Shown here: one piece after another, positions 25,001 to 35,037 of the stretch
Numbering within the stretch: position 1 is the stretch's first letter
How the letters are laid out: every line of letters starts with the position of its first letter
DNA from: DASPKT01 sp035626475
GTDB taxonomy: Bacteria > Pseudomonadota > Alphaproteobacteria > Azospirillales > Azospirillaceae
Direction: 5' to 3'
DNA length: 64,000 nucleotides
Assembly (NCBI GenBank): GCA_035626475.1
Contig: DASPNP010000010.1
Location: 86,243 to 150,242 of the forward strand
Translations under genes and position numbers: made by a program
The notes under the pieces: model-generated
The model's input: the letters and a program-made list of their open reading frames with translations, nothing else
Databases searched by the model: none
What the model was told of the DNA's origin: nothing

Positions 25001-28000
25001 ATTTGGTGGTCTCGGACGCCAACGGCAGCCGCGTGACCGGCACCGCCACGGTGCAGGCGGGCGGCGGCTGGGAGGCGACGGGGCTGAACCTGTCGACCCT
25101 GGACAACGGCACGCTGACCGCCACGGCCACCCTGTCCGGCACGGCGATCTCCGGCAGCAACACCGTCACCCACGACAAGTCGCCGCCGCGCATCTTCATC
25201 ACCAGCAACAGCGTCATCAACCAGAACGGCAGCACCATCACCGGCACCAGCGAGCTGGCGGCGGGCAGCACCCTGACGGTGAAGATCACCCGGGCGGGCG
25301 TGGACGTCGAGGACGGGACCGAGACGGCCACCGTCACGGCGGGCGGCGCCTGGAGCTACGCCAGCAGCCTCGCCAAGACCGTGGCCAAGAACGACGCGCT
25401 GGTCGTCGTCGTGTCCTCCACCGCGACCGACACCCACGGCAACTACGCGCTGGCGGCCCAGGACGACTTCACGGCGTCCAACGGCAACAAGGGCGGCAGC
25501 GGCGCGGTCACGATCAACACCATCGCCGGGGACAACAAGGTCGTCGCCAGCGAGATCACCGGCGGCACCATCATCAGCGGCACCGTCACCTCCGGCCTGA
25601 CGGCCGTGACGCTGGAGATCACCGACAGCCGCGGCGCCAGCAGCCTCTACCAGACCGGCACCATCACGGTCACCGGCACGACCTGGACGACGACGATCCC
25701 CGAGGCCACCATGCGCGGCTTCGTGAACGGCGACCTCACCATCCTCGCCACCGCCACCGACGCCAGCAACGAGGTGAAGAGCGTCGCCAAGGCGGAGCTG
25801 TCCCTGGCGCCGCCGGCGCTGACCATCACCGACAATGTTCCCGGCGCCGCCGACGGGCCGGTGACCTTCACCTTCACCTTCGCCGAGAGCGTCACCGGCT
25901 TCGCCGCCTCCGACGTGACGGTGACGGGCGGGACGGCCGGCGCGCTGAGCGGCTCCGGCACCACCTACACCATGACCGTGACGCCGGCCGCCAACAGCGC
26001 CGGCACCATCACGCTCGACGTCGCCGCCGCGGCCGCCACGGGCAGCATTTCCGGCCGCGGCAGCCTGGCCGGCACGGCCAGCCAGGTTTTCGACACGGTG
26101 GCCGGCAACATCGCCGCCCCGACCGTGACGGTGGAGGCCGACGGCCTCGCCACCGCCACCCGGCCGATCATCAGCGGCACCACCAGCCTGGCGACGGGCG
26201 CCAGCATCGCCGTCACCATCGACCCGGACAACAATGCCGGGACCGCCAACTCGGTGACCTACTCGGCCACGGTCGGCAGCGGCGGCGCCTGGAGTGTCGA
26301 CACCGCCACCGCCGCCCCCACGGCCGGCACGGTGCCGACGGCGGGCTTCCTGCCCTACGCCCTGGTCACCGCCATGGGCACCAACGCCTACGGCGCCAGC
26401 ACGACGGCGACGGCGCTGAACGTCCCGTCGGTCACGCGGCAGCTGACCAACGACAGCACGCCGCTGGTGGCCGGCACCTGGACCAGCTTCGGCTCCGACA
26501 CGCTGGCGGTGCAGATCAACGGCGTCACCTACACCAGCGGCAACGGGCTGACGGTCGGCACCAACAGCTGGTCGGTGCAGGCCCCCGCCCTGGCCGACGG
26601 CACCTATTCCGTCACCGCCACGGCGACGCGCGGCGGCGCCAGCAAGACCGACGTCACCACGGGCGAGCTGGTGGTCGACGCCACGCTGCCGGCCGTCGCC
26701 ATCACCACGGCCCCGCTGGGCAAGGCGGCCAAGCCCATCATCACCGGCACCACGGACCTGCCCGACGGCACCGTCCTGACCATCACGCTGGACCCGGACA
26801 ACAATGCCGGCACGGCCAACGACATCACCTACGTCACGGTGGCGGCCGGCGGCGGCTGGAGCGTCGACACCGCAACGGCGCTGCCGAGCGGCGGCACGCT
26901 GCCGGACGCCGGGCTGAACGGCACCGTCGGCGTGAAGGCGCAGGGCACCGACGCCGCCGGCAACACCGCCACGGACAGCCGGACGCTGACGGTGGACACC
27001 ACCCTGCCGGTCATCGGCTTCACCACCAACCGCAGCACCCGCGACACCACGCCGGAGATCACCGGCACCACCGACCTGCCGAACGGCACCGCGCTGACCA
27101 TCACCGTCAACGGCACGGTCTACAACACGACGGTGCAGGCGGGCGGCACCTGGTCGGTCCAGGTGCCGGGCGCGCTGAACGGCACCGTCGCCCTGACCGC
27201 CACCGGCGTGGACGCCGCCGGCAACAGCGCCACGGCCACGACCAGCCTGATCATCGACACCTCCGCGCCGACGCTGCTGATCGCGGAGCCGATCGGCGAC
27301 GGCAGCATCGACGGGACCGAGAACGGCGCCGTGCCCATCGGCGGGTCGGTGCAGGACATCGACGACGCCAGCGTGCTCTCCGTCTCCATCACCGACGGCA
27401 CGACCACCATCCTGGACAGCGCCACCGTCGCCGGCGGCGCCTGGGCCATCGACCCGCTGAACATCAAGGGCCTGGCCGCGGGCACCATCACGGTCAGCGC
27501 CACCTATCTCACGGTCGGCGGCGACATCGTGCGCGACACCGCCAGCTTCCAGCACACCCAGGCGAGCCCGCCGACGGACCCGACGCCGCCGGTCATCGAC
27601 CTTGCGCCGACCAGCGACGACAGCGTCCACCGTACCTTCACTTCGACCACCACCGGCCTCAGCGGCACCGCCATCAGCCTGGACGACGGCACGGCTCAGG
27701 CGACGGTGACGGAGGCGTCCGACGCCCTGACCCAGCTGCGCATCACGGTCGGCGGCCTGGTGGACGGCACCTCGGAGAAGCTGCTGTTCGGCGCCGGCGC
27801 GGTGAACGCCTCGGGCGGCACGCTGGCCGGCGCCGTCGTCGGCGGCGTGACCGTCGACGTGGCGCATGCCGGCTCGACCTTCACCGTCACCCGCACCGGC
27901 GGCGGCAACTTCACGGCCGCCCAGGTCCGCGACATCGTCCGCGCGCTGGAATACCGCAACGACGCGGCCACCGTGTCGGGCGGCAGCCGGACCTTCACCT

Positions 28001-31000
28001 TCGCCACCACCGACGCGGCCGGCAATGCCTCGATCAACGCCACGGCGACCCTGGCGCTGACCGCGCCGGTGCTGAACACCGCGCCGACGCTCACCGCCAC
28101 CGCGGCCAACCCGACCTATACCGAGGGCGGAACCGCCGCCGCGATCTTCACCGGCGCCGCCGCCAGCACGGTGGAGGGCGGCCAGAGCATCGCCAGCCTG
28201 AAGTTCACCATCTCCGGCGTGCAGGCCGGCGACCGGCTGGGGTTGGACGGCTCCAGCCTGGCCGTGACCGCCGACGCCAGCGGCACCACGGCCGGCGGCC
28301 GCACCTACGACATAGCCGTCGCCGGCGGCACCGCCACCGTGACCGTCACCGGCACCCTGACGACCGCCCAGGCCCAGGCGCTGGTCAACGGCCTGACCCT
28401 GTCGGCCAGCGGTACCCAGCCCAGTTCCGGCACCCGCACCGTCACCCTGACCGAGGTGAAGGACAATGGCGGCACGGCCAATGGCGGCGTCGACACCAGC
28501 GCGCTGGCCATCGCCTCCACCGTCGCCATGACGGACGTCGCCCCCGACATCGCCAACGCCACCCACGCCGTGGCCGAGGCGTCGGCCGTCGGCACGCTGG
28601 TCGGCACGGTCACCGCGGCCGACGACACCAACGGGCTCAGCTACGCCATCACCGGCGGCGACAATGGCGGGGTCTTCAGCATCGACGGTTCCGGCCAGAT
28701 CAAGGTCGCGGGCACGCTGAACTTCGAGGGCACCGCCAGCTACACGCTGGTGGTCGAGATCGACGACGAGGATGCCGACACCACCGCCGACGACACCGCC
28801 ACCGTCACGGTGAACGTCACCAACGTCCAGCCCTCCACGCCGGCGGACACCGACGACGCCGCGAACAGCGTCGGCGAGGGCTCGGCCGCGAACACCGCCG
28901 TGGGCATCACCGCCGCCAGCACCGACCCGGCCGGCGGCACCATCACCTACAGCCTGTCCGACGATGCCGGCGGCCGCTTCCAGATCGGCGCCTCGACCGG
29001 CATCGTCACCGTCAAGAACGGCGCGCTGCTGAACGCGGCGAACGCCACCAGCCACGGCATCACCGTGCAGGCCAGCGACGGGGTGCTCTCGCGCTCGCAG
29101 AACTTCACCATCGCGGTGGGCAACAGCGCCCCGACCACGCCGACCGACGGCGACGGCACGGCGAACCGCGTGACCGAGGGCGCCGCCGCCAACACGGCGG
29201 TGGGCGTCACCGCCGCCGCCACCGACAATGGCGGCAGCGTCACCTACAGCCTCACCGACGATGCCGGCGGGCGCTTCAAGATCAACGCGACGACGGGTGT
29301 CGTCACGGTGAACGACGCCTCGCTGCTGAACTTCGAGGCGGCGGCCAGCCACAGCATCACGGTCCGGGCCAGCGACGGCGCGCTGCACAGCAGCCAGAGC
29401 TTCACCATCGACGTCGCCAACGCCGCGCCGGCCCAGCCCACGGACGGCAACGGCGCCACCAACCAGGTGGCGGAGGGCGCGGCGGCCGGGACCACGGTCG
29501 GCCTCACCCTGGCGGCGACCGACCCGAACGGCGGCACCGTCACCTTCGCCCTGACCGACGACGATGGCGGCCGCTTCCAGATCGATGCCGTGACCGGCGT
29601 CGTTTCGGTCGCGAACCAATCGCTGCTGGACTTCGAGGCCGGCGCCAGCCGCAGCATCAAGGCCGTGGCGAAGGACGCGTCCGGTACCGCCTCGGCCGAG
29701 CGGAGTTTCACCATCGCGCTCCTGGACCGGACGGAGATCAAGGCCGGCACCGCCCTGACCGAGCCCGGCTCCTTCGCCACCGCCAACGATAGTGCGGGCG
29801 AGGCGACGGCGCTGTTCGACTTCACCATCGCCGAGGGCTCGGGCGACGGGCAGGGTTCCGCCGTCAGCAAGATCGTGCTGAGCACGGCCGGCGGCACCGC
29901 CACGACCGATCCGGCGCAGATCGTCTGGCGCCTGAACGGGCCGGGGGTGACCGACGCCGCCGGCACCTACGACGCCGCCGCCCAGACCATCACCTTCTCC
30001 GGCCTGGCCGCCACCATCGCCGACGGCGACGCCGCCACCTTCACGGTGGGCGGCTGGTACACCGGCGGCGGCGTGGTGGACGGCAACACCGTGAAGCTGT
30101 CGCTGGCCGCCGGCGGCCTGACCCTGACCGGCACGGCCATCGCCGCCAGCCAGGCGCCGGTGACCAACGGCGCCGGCTTCACCACCGACGTTACCGCCAC
30201 CAAGCTGGTCTTCACCTCGGAGCCGGCCGCCACGGTCACCAGCCGCGTCACCTTCGCCACCCAGCCCGTGGTGCGCGCGACCGACGCGCTGGGCAACCGC
30301 GACAAGGACTTCGCCGCCAGCGTCGCGCTGACCGTCGGCGCCGGCACCGGCACCCTGCAGGGCACGGCCGAGGCGACCGCCGCCGCCGGTACCGCCACCT
30401 TCACCGGCCTGAGGCACGAGGCGACGGAGGACAAGCAGTCCTTCACCCTGACGGCCAAGGCGACGGGCCTGACCGACGCCGTCACCGGCACCATCACCTC
30501 CGACGTCGTGGCCGACCGCCTGGTCTTCAAGACCCAACCCGCCGTCTCCGATCTGCAGAGCGGCAAGGCGGCGACCTTCACCGCCACGCCCACCGTGGCG
30601 GCGGTGGATGCCGGCGGCGTCACCGACAAGGACTGGGCGACCGGCATCACCCTGACCGTCACCGGCCCCGCGGGCGCCGCCGTGCCGGGCACGGTCAACT
30701 CGATGAGCGGCACCGGCGACACCGACGGCGCCGCCGCGACCGTCACGCTCGCTCCGGGTCAGGGCAGCGCCGCCTATGCCGGCTTCGGCCTGACCTATAC
30801 GGCGGCTGGAACCGCGCCGGACGACATCGTGCTGAAGGCCAGCTCCGGCGCGCTGACCGTCGCCTACAGCGACGCGCTCAAGGTCTCGACCGACAACACC
30901 CCGCCGTCGCTGGGCAATTTCGGCAACGCCATCACCTATGTCGAGAACGCGCCGGGCGCCGTGATCAACGCCAGCGCCACCGTGACCGACGCCCAGACCG

Positions 31001-34000
31001 GCGCCGGCACCATGCCGGGCGCGGTGCTGACCCTGGCACGCCAGGGTGCCCCCGACGGCCAGGACCTGTTCGGCCACAGCGGCACGCTGACGGCCCTGAC
31101 CCAGGGCCAGGGCTTCAGCGTCGGCGGCACGGCTGTCGGCACGGTGACGCAGAACGGCGGCGGACGGCTGGTGCTGACCTTCAACGGCGACGCCACCACG
31201 GCGCTGATCCAGGAGACGCTGCGCCAGGTCACCTACGCCAACGCCAGCGATACCCCGCCGGCCAGCGTGACGCTGGAGGTCTCGCTGAACGACGCCAACC
31301 CGACGGATGCCGCCGACCCCGCCTACAAGGCGCCGGGCGGCGCCAAAACCGCCACCGCCACGACCACCGTCGCCATCACGCCGGTGAACGACGCGCCCGC
31401 CCTGTCGGCGCCCGCCACGCTCACCGTGGCGGAGGACGGGGCGGCCGGCGTGTCGATTTCCCTCTCCGACGTGGATGTCGGGGTGGCCGCCATGTCCGTC
31501 CAGCTTTCGGCCAGCAACGGCACCCTGTCGCTGGACGGCGGCACCGGCGGCTCCTCGTCGCTGACGCTGTCCGACTCGCAGGACCGGCTGGCCGCATTGC
31601 TGTCGGGGCTCACCTACAGGCCGAACGCCAACTATTCCGGCCCGGCGACCATCGCCGTTACCGTCTCCGACCTGGGAGGGACGGGCACCGGCGGCACCCG
31701 CACGGCCGGCGCCACCATCGCCGTGACGGTCACCCCGGTGAACGACCAGCCTACCGCCATCATCGGCGGCACGGTCCCGGTGACGGAGGACGGGCCGGCC
31801 GTGACGCTGCCCGCCATCACCGTCGCCGATCCCGACGCCGGCGAGACCATCACCGTCACCCTGAAGCTGGCCGACCCCGCCGCCGGCACGCTTTCCGCCA
31901 CCACCGTCACCGGCACGGTGGCGGAGGTGAACGCGGCGCTGTCGGGCGTCAGCTTCACGCCCGGCAAGGACCATGACCAGGACACGAGCGTGCTGGTCGA
32001 GGTGCGCGACAGCGGCCGCAACGGCACGACCCAGCCGGTCACCGGGTCCATCGCGCTGAAATTCACGCCGGTGAACGATCCGGTCACCGTGGCGGGCCTC
32101 GGCACCATCGTGAGCTACCGCGAGGATGGCGGCCCGGCGGCGATCGGCGGCCTGTCGGTGGCCGACGCCGACAAGGGCGAGACCGTCACCGTGACGCTGG
32201 GCCTGTCCGACGCCGCGGCCGGCAGCCTGTCCGCCACCAGCCTCAGCGGCACGGTGGCCGAGGTCAACGCCGCCCTGGCCGCCTTGACCTTCACCCCGGC
32301 CAAGGACGTGAACCGCGACCTGCAGCTGACCGTCTCGGCCATCGACAAGGGCGGCAAGGCCCCGGTCGCCGGCTCGGTCACGTTGAAGGGCACGCCGGTG
32401 AACGACGCGCCGCTGCTGACCGCGCCGGAGATCCTGGCCTACAAGCAGACCGACGGCACCCTGTCGGTCGGCGGCATCGGCGTCGCCGACGTGGATGCGG
32501 GCGAGGTGCTGACGGTCACGCTGGCGCTGTCCGACGCCAAGGCCGGCAGCCTGTCCGCCACCACCGTCACCGGCACGGTGGCGGAGGTGAACGCGGCGCT
32601 GGGTGGCCTCACCTTCACGCCGAACAAGGACCACGTCCAGGACGGCACCCTGACCGTCACCGTACGCGACGGCGGCAAGGACGGGGTGGGGCCGGTCTCC
32701 GCCACCGTCGCGCTGGACCTGACCACGGTGAACACCAACCCGCTCGTCGCGGGCCTGGGCGCCACGGTCGGCTTCACCGAGGATGCCGGCCCGGTGGCGC
32801 TGCCCGGGATCACCGTCACCGATCCCGACAAGGGCGACGTCGTCACCGCCACGCTCAGCCTCGCCGACGGCAAGGCCGGCGCCCTGTCCCTGACCTCGGT
32901 CAGCGGCACGGTGGAGGAGGTCAACGCCGCCCTGGCCGCCCTGACCTTCACCCCCGCCAAGGACCATGACCAGGACACCAGCGTCACGGTCGAGATCCGC
33001 GACAAGGAGGGCAAGGCCCCGGTCGCCGGCACCCTGACCCTGAAGGCGACGCCGGTGAACGACCCGGTCCTGGTCGCGGGCGGCGGCACCGTCACCTACG
33101 CCCAGAGCGACGGTTCCGTGGCGCTGCCCGGGCTGACCGTGTCGGACGTGGACCGTGACGAGCAGGTCACGGTGACGCTGAGCCTGACCGATCCCGCCGC
33201 CGGGACCCTGTCCGCCACCAGCCTCGCCGGCACGGTGGCGCAGGTGAACGCCGCGCTGGCGGGCCTGAGCTTCACGCCGAACAAGGACCACCGCACCGAC
33301 TCCGCCATCACGGTCGAGGTCCGCGACGGGCTGGAGAACGGCACCGGCCCGGCCACCGCCGGCATCGCGCTGGACGTGGTGCCGCTGCCGACCGGCATCG
33401 CGCTCGGCGGCGACGGCGTCCTGGAGAACAGCACCGGCGTCGTCGCCACCCTGTCCGCCCTGGGCGCCGGGCCCGAGGCGCGGAGCTGGTCCATCGTCTC
33501 CGACCCCAGCGGCGCCTTCGCGGTGCAGGGCGGCCAGCTGGTGCAGACCAAGGCGCTGGACTTCGAGGCGGTGAAGAGCGTCGCGCTGCGCCTCGCCACC
33601 ACCGACTCGCGGGGCCAGACCTTCGCCCAGGACGTCACCGTGGCGGTGCGCGACGTGAACGAGGCCCCGGCCCCCACCGTCACCGCCGCCGACACCGCCG
33701 CCCAGGCCGGCCAGGCGGTCACCATCGCCGTGCCCGCCTTCACCGACCTGGACACCGGCGACGCCGTGGCGGTGACGGTCTCCGGCCCGTCCTGGCTCTC
33801 CTACAACGCGGCGGCCGGCACGCTCTCGGGCACGCCCGGCGCCGGCGATGTCGGCACCGCGACGGTCCAGGTCACCGGCACCGACAAGGGCGGGCTCACC
33901 GCCACCGTCGCCCTGCGCGTGACGGTCGCGGCGCCCCCCGTGGTCGTCCCGCCGCCGGTCATCACCCCGCCGCCGGCCCCGGCACCGGTCGTGGTGCCGA

Positions 34001-34986
34001 CCGCTCCGACCGCGCCGGTCGTCGTGGCGCCGGTGGCCGACACGGCGCCTGTCGTCATCGCCCCGGTGCCGGTCACGGCGGCGCCCGCCGTCACCGCCCC
34101 GGCGCTGACCGTCCCGGCGACGACGCCGGCCATCGCGCCCGTCGTGATCACCGCTCCGGCCCCGGCCGCGACGCCTGCTCCCGCGGCGGACGCCGGTGCC
34201 GCCGGCGCCGGGACCGCCGCCCGGCCCGGCCCGGCCGCCACCGGAACGCCCGCCGCCACGGCACCGGCGCCCAGCACGGCCCTGCCGCCCAACGCCGCGA
34301 CCACCGCCTCCGGCGGCAAGACCGGCCTGGTGACGGTGCTGCCGTCGGCCAACGCCGCGTCCCAGCCGCCCGCGCTGATGCTGGCGAACCCGCCGCCCGA
34401 CCAGGCGGCGAAGGCCGGCGCGCTGTCCAGCTTCCAGCTGCCGAACGGCACCTTCCAGCACACGGCGGTCGACGCCATCGTCACCGTCACCGCGACCCAG
34501 GCCGACGGATCGCCGCTGCCCTCCTGGCTCACCTTCGACCCGCAGACCGGCACCTTCAAGGGCGACCCGCCGCCCGACGTCCAGGGCACGCTGCAGCTGA
34601 AGGTCACGGCCGAGGACAATGAGGGCCGCAAGGCCGAGGCGAAGTTCCGCCTGACGGTCGGCGAGAATGTCGAGCCCGGGGGCGAGGACGCCCCGGCCCG
34701 CCGCGACGGCGCCCCGGCCCAGGGCCAGGCTCCGCAGGGCCAAGCTCCGGAAGGCCAGGCGCCCGAGGGAGAGCCCGCCCAGCCGCAGCCCGCCATTCAG
34801 CCCCCCGCCGCTCCGGCCCAGGGCCAGCGCCAGACCGATGCCGCGCCCGCCGGCAAGCCGTCGCTGTCCGAGCAGATCCGCACGGCCGGCGGCGACGGGG
34901 TGATGGGGGAGGGGCTGGCGCTGCTCGCCGGCCTGCTCGAGGCCCTTTCCGGTCCCTCCGCCGGTCCCACAGATCATGCGGCCTGA
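22075..34986 (+). CDS. Giant repeat surface protein with LEPR-type N-terminus and DUF4347
   Basis: The 4303-residue product begins with a very basic leader (about residues 1-20), then LSLALEPRYMFDAAA (21-35), which resembles the LEPR-type N-terminal motif of other very large secreted repeat proteins. DUF4347 follows (about 94-245; AIHVLGHADDGLMILG, ILLYGCDLGAG). The next roughly 3700 residues are Ig-like, cadherin-like and other beta-sandwich modules, including five near-identical modules of 109 residues at 31747-33390. A long Pro/Ala/Val-rich linker (about 3950-4115), a CADG/He_PIG-like domain and a Gln/Pro/Ala-rich tail ending SLSEQIRTAGGDGVMGEG close the protein. No Sec signal, sortase motif or RTX repeats are seen. 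The next four genes encode a channel, adaptors and a protease, so this is likely the exported substrate. An adhesive role is inferred. Confidence 0.9.
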   Translation: MKSRAKNSKNRKEQVNSKHKLSLALEPRYMFDAAAAVTAAHIAAEPAADPVNMAADTGIQADHALIDALLQAQAPAEEAPQTLPTAEAAGAPPVEIAFIDAAVPGADKLAAGLRPGIELVTLDPARDGLSQMAEALRGRTDIAAIHVLGHADDGLMILGSGAWDAAGLDARADDLAAIGRSLAAGGDILLYGCDLGAGAEGAAFLNRMADLTGADVAASTDATGAARLGGDWDLEAQRGTVESAGALTDGAAFDDLLTSPLDGASGWTPVLLAEPNNDSQAKSADTDLIGKSTHAVLYTRFSDNGTAATSDDTLSFRIRINNPTGASTFGGVAVVGVDANNDGRADIFLSVDGRNNGQVIRILDPGTGMNNSPNTTTTAPLPVGWLPNNGVYGFTASNYKAVAVSSTTDPQWDGTTDLGPDGDSDLFVSFSVPMADIATVLAKASPANRTGVVGPRGTAGIAGFTKDTSVRYIVMTQTQPGPLNGDIGGVNGGNGSTSTFAQLGATTALMTPSAPVAAGKGVSVAATIGDGNLSAAEDDSVTISGTATAEVAAGDWVKVTVSDGTNADVVRYVQVTAGKTWTASGVDLSSLNDSLPALSVKAELWTTGTAAGTKVAGSSGGSTTVLHDKTPPVVTVASIATAGTPVISGTSDLAAGSLVTVTVDPDNDSGTADSVVWRTTVGSGGAWSIDTASARPFSGTMASSGLTGSAKITATARDTAGNDGTGTGLNQPTVTALATVNPRPAISGTWTNIAGDVLTVKVGSGTTYTVGANLVVSGNSWTLTPAADLALGANEVVATVTRGGTSVTDSSSNEVTYAAGPTITITGGASVGSSALRPTIAGTSSVLNGTVILRLDPGNDGALSDAVTYSVATNGTGAWTLDTATAAAISGSAPANGFNGAVGVLATASTGAGSATAAQLLTVTQPTIAVSSIVTTASAGNAAAVLMTGDSVLNAAEDVSVKVTGTSTATAGSTVNLVVSDANGSRVTGTATVQAGGGWEATGLNLSTLDNGTLTATATLSGTAISGSNTVTHDKSPPRIFITSNSVINQNGSTITGTSELAAGSTLTVKITRAGVDVEDGTETATVTAGGAWSYASSLAKTVAKNDALVVVVSSTATDTHGNYALAAQDDFTASNGNKGGSGAVTINTIAGDNKVVASEITGGTIISGTVTSGLTAVTLEITDSRGASSLYQTGTITVTGTTWTTTIPEATMRGFVNGDLTILATATDASNEVKSVAKAELSLAPPALTITDNVPGAADGPVTFTFTFAESVTGFAASDVTVTGGTAGALSGSGTTYTMTVTPAANSAGTITLDVAAAAATGSISGRGSLAGTASQVFDTVAGNIAAPTVTVEADGLATATRPIISGTTSLATGASIAVTIDPDNNAGTANSVTYSATVGSGGAWSVDTATAAPTAGTVPTAGFLPYALVTAMGTNAYGASTTATALNVPSVTRQLTNDSTPLVAGTWTSFGSDTLAVQINGVTYTSGNGLTVGTNSWSVQAPALADGTYSVTATATRGGASKTDVTTGELVVDATLPAVAITTAPLGKAAKPIITGTTDLPDGTVLTITLDPDNNAGTANDITYVTVAAGGGWSVDTATALPSGGTLPDAGLNGTVGVKAQGTDAAGNTATDSRTLTVDTTLPVIGFTTNRSTRDTTPEITGTTDLPNGTALTITVNGTVYNTTVQAGGTWSVQVPGALNGTVALTATGVDAAGNSATATTSLIIDTSAPTLLIAEPIGDGSIDGTENGAVPIGGSVQDIDDASVLSVSITDGTTTILDSATVAGGAWAIDPLNIKGLAAGTITVSATYLTVGGDIVRDTASFQHTQASPPTDPTPPVIDLAPTSDDSVHRTFTSTTTGLSGTAISLDDGTAQATVTEASDALTQLRITVGGLVDGTSEKLLFGAGAVNASGGTLAGAVVGGVTVDVAHAGSTFTVTRTGGGNFTAAQVRDIVRALEYRNDAATVSGGSRTFTFATTDAAGNASINATATLALTAPVLNTAPTLTATAANPTYTEGGTAAAIFTGAAASTVEGGQSIASLKFTISGVQAGDRLGLDGSSLAVTADASGTTAGGRTYDIAVAGGTATVTVTGTLTTAQAQALVNGLTLSASGTQPSSGTRTVTLTEVKDNGGTANGGVDTSALAIASTVAMTDVAPDIANATHAVAEASAVGTLVGTVTAADDTNGLSYAITGGDNGGVFSIDGSGQIKVAGTLNFEGTASYTLVVEIDDEDADTTADDTATVTVNVTNVQPSTPADTDDAANSVGEGSAANTAVGITAASTDPAGGTITYSLSDDAGGRFQIGASTGIVTVKNGALLNAANATSHGITVQASDGVLSRSQNFTIAVGNSAPTTPTDGDGTANRVTEGAAANTAVGVTAAATDNGGSVTYSLTDDAGGRFKINATTGVVTVNDASLLNFEAAASHSITVRASDGALHSSQSFTIDVANAAPAQPTDGNGATNQVAEGAAAGTTVGLTLAATDPNGGTVTFALTDDDGGRFQIDAVTGVVSVANQSLLDFEAGASRSIKAVAKDASGTASAERSFTIALLDRTEIKAGTALTEPGSFATANDSAGEATALFDFTIAEGSGDGQGSAVSKIVLSTAGGTATTDPAQIVWRLNGPGVTDAAGTYDAAAQTITFSGLAATIADGDAATFTVGGWYTGGGVVDGNTVKLSLAAGGLTLTGTAIAASQAPVTNGAGFTTDVTATKLVFTSEPAATVTSRVTFATQPVVRATDALGNRDKDFAASVALTVGAGTGTLQGTAEATAAAGTATFTGLRHEATEDKQSFTLTAKATGLTDAVTGTITSDVVADRLVFKTQPAVSDLQSGKAATFTATPTVAAVDAGGVTDKDWATGITLTVTGPAGAAVPGTVNSMSGTGDTDGAAATVTLAPGQGSAAYAGFGLTYTAAGTAPDDIVLKASSGALTVAYSDALKVSTDNTPPSLGNFGNAITYVENAPGAVINASATVTDAQTGAGTMPGAVLTLARQGAPDGQDLFGHSGTLTALTQGQGFSVGGTAVGTVTQNGGGRLVLTFNGDATTALIQETLRQVTYANASDTPPASVTLEVSLNDANPTDAADPAYKAPGGAKTATATTTVAITPVNDAPALSAPATLTVAEDGAAGVSISLSDVDVGVAAMSVQLSASNGTLSLDGGTGGSSSLTLSDSQDRLAALLSGLTYRPNANYSGPATIAVTVSDLGGTGTGGTRTAGATIAVTVTPVNDQPTAIIGGTVPVTEDGPAVTLPAITVADPDAGETITVTLKLADPAAGTLSATTVTGTVAEVNAALSGVSFTPGKDHDQDTSVLVEVRDSGRNGTTQPVTGSIALKFTPVNDPVTVAGLGTIVSYREDGGPAAIGGLSVADADKGETVTVTLGLSDAAAGSLSATSLSGTVAEVNAALAALTFTPAKDVNRDLQLTVSAIDKGGKAPVAGSVTLKGTPVNDAPLLTAPEILAYKQTDGTLSVGGIGVADVDAGEVLTVTLALSDAKAGSLSATTVTGTVAEVNAALGGLTFTPNKDHVQDGTLTVTVRDGGKDGVGPVSATVALDLTTVNTNPLVAGLGATVGFTEDAGPVALPGITVTDPDKGDVVTATLSLADGKAGALSLTSVSGTVEEVNAALAALTFTPAKDHDQDTSVTVEIRDKEGKAPVAGTLTLKATPVNDPVLVAGGGTVTYAQSDGSVALPGLTVSDVDRDEQVTVTLSLTDPAAGTLSATSLAGTVAQVNAALAGLSFTPNKDHRTDSAITVEVRDGLENGTGPATAGIALDVVPLPTGIALGGDGVLENSTGVVATLSALGAGPEARSWSIVSDPSGAFAVQGGQLVQTKALDFEAVKSVALRLATTDSRGQTFAQDVTVAVRDVNEAPAPTVTAADTAAQAGQAVTIAVPAFTDLDTGDAVAVTVSGPSWLSYNAAAGTLSGTPGAGDVGTATVQVTGTDKGGLTATVALRVTVAAPPVVVPPPVITPPPAPAPVVVPTAPTAPVVVAPVADTAPVVIAPVPVTAAPAVTAPALTVPATTPAIAPVVITAPAPAATPAPAADAGAAGAGTAARPGPAATGTPAATAPAPSTALPPNAATTASGGKTGLVTVLPSANAASQPPALMLANPPPDQAAKAGALSSFQLPNGTFQHTAVDAIVTVTATQADGSPLPSWLTFDPQTGTFKGDPPPDVQGTLQLKVTAEDNEGRKAEAKFRLTVGENVEPGGEDAPARRDGAPAQGQAPQGQAPEGQAPEGEPAQPQPAIQPPAAPAQGQRQTDAAPAGKPSLSEQIRTAGGDGVMGEGLALLAGLLEALSGPSAGPTDHAA
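31747..33390 (+). repeat. Five tandem ~328-bp repeats inside the giant gene
   Basis: Five consecutive modules of about 109 codons share the sequences SLSATTVTGTVAEVNAAL and LTFTPxKDH. Some are almost identical at DNA level (near 31907-31945 and 32566-32605), which suggests recent duplication or recombination. Copy number could vary between strains. Confidence 0.75.
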
Positions 34987-35037
34987 TGACACCCATCCTT
35001 AAGCCCGACCAACCGACCATCCATTGAAACCGCAGAC

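Noticed and set aside
24313..34992. A very long open frame on the minus strand opposite the giant gene
   Set aside because: It is a shadow of the GC-rich plus-strand gene: the translation is arginine/glycine/alanine-rich without recognisable domains, and the plus strand carries clear domains throughout.
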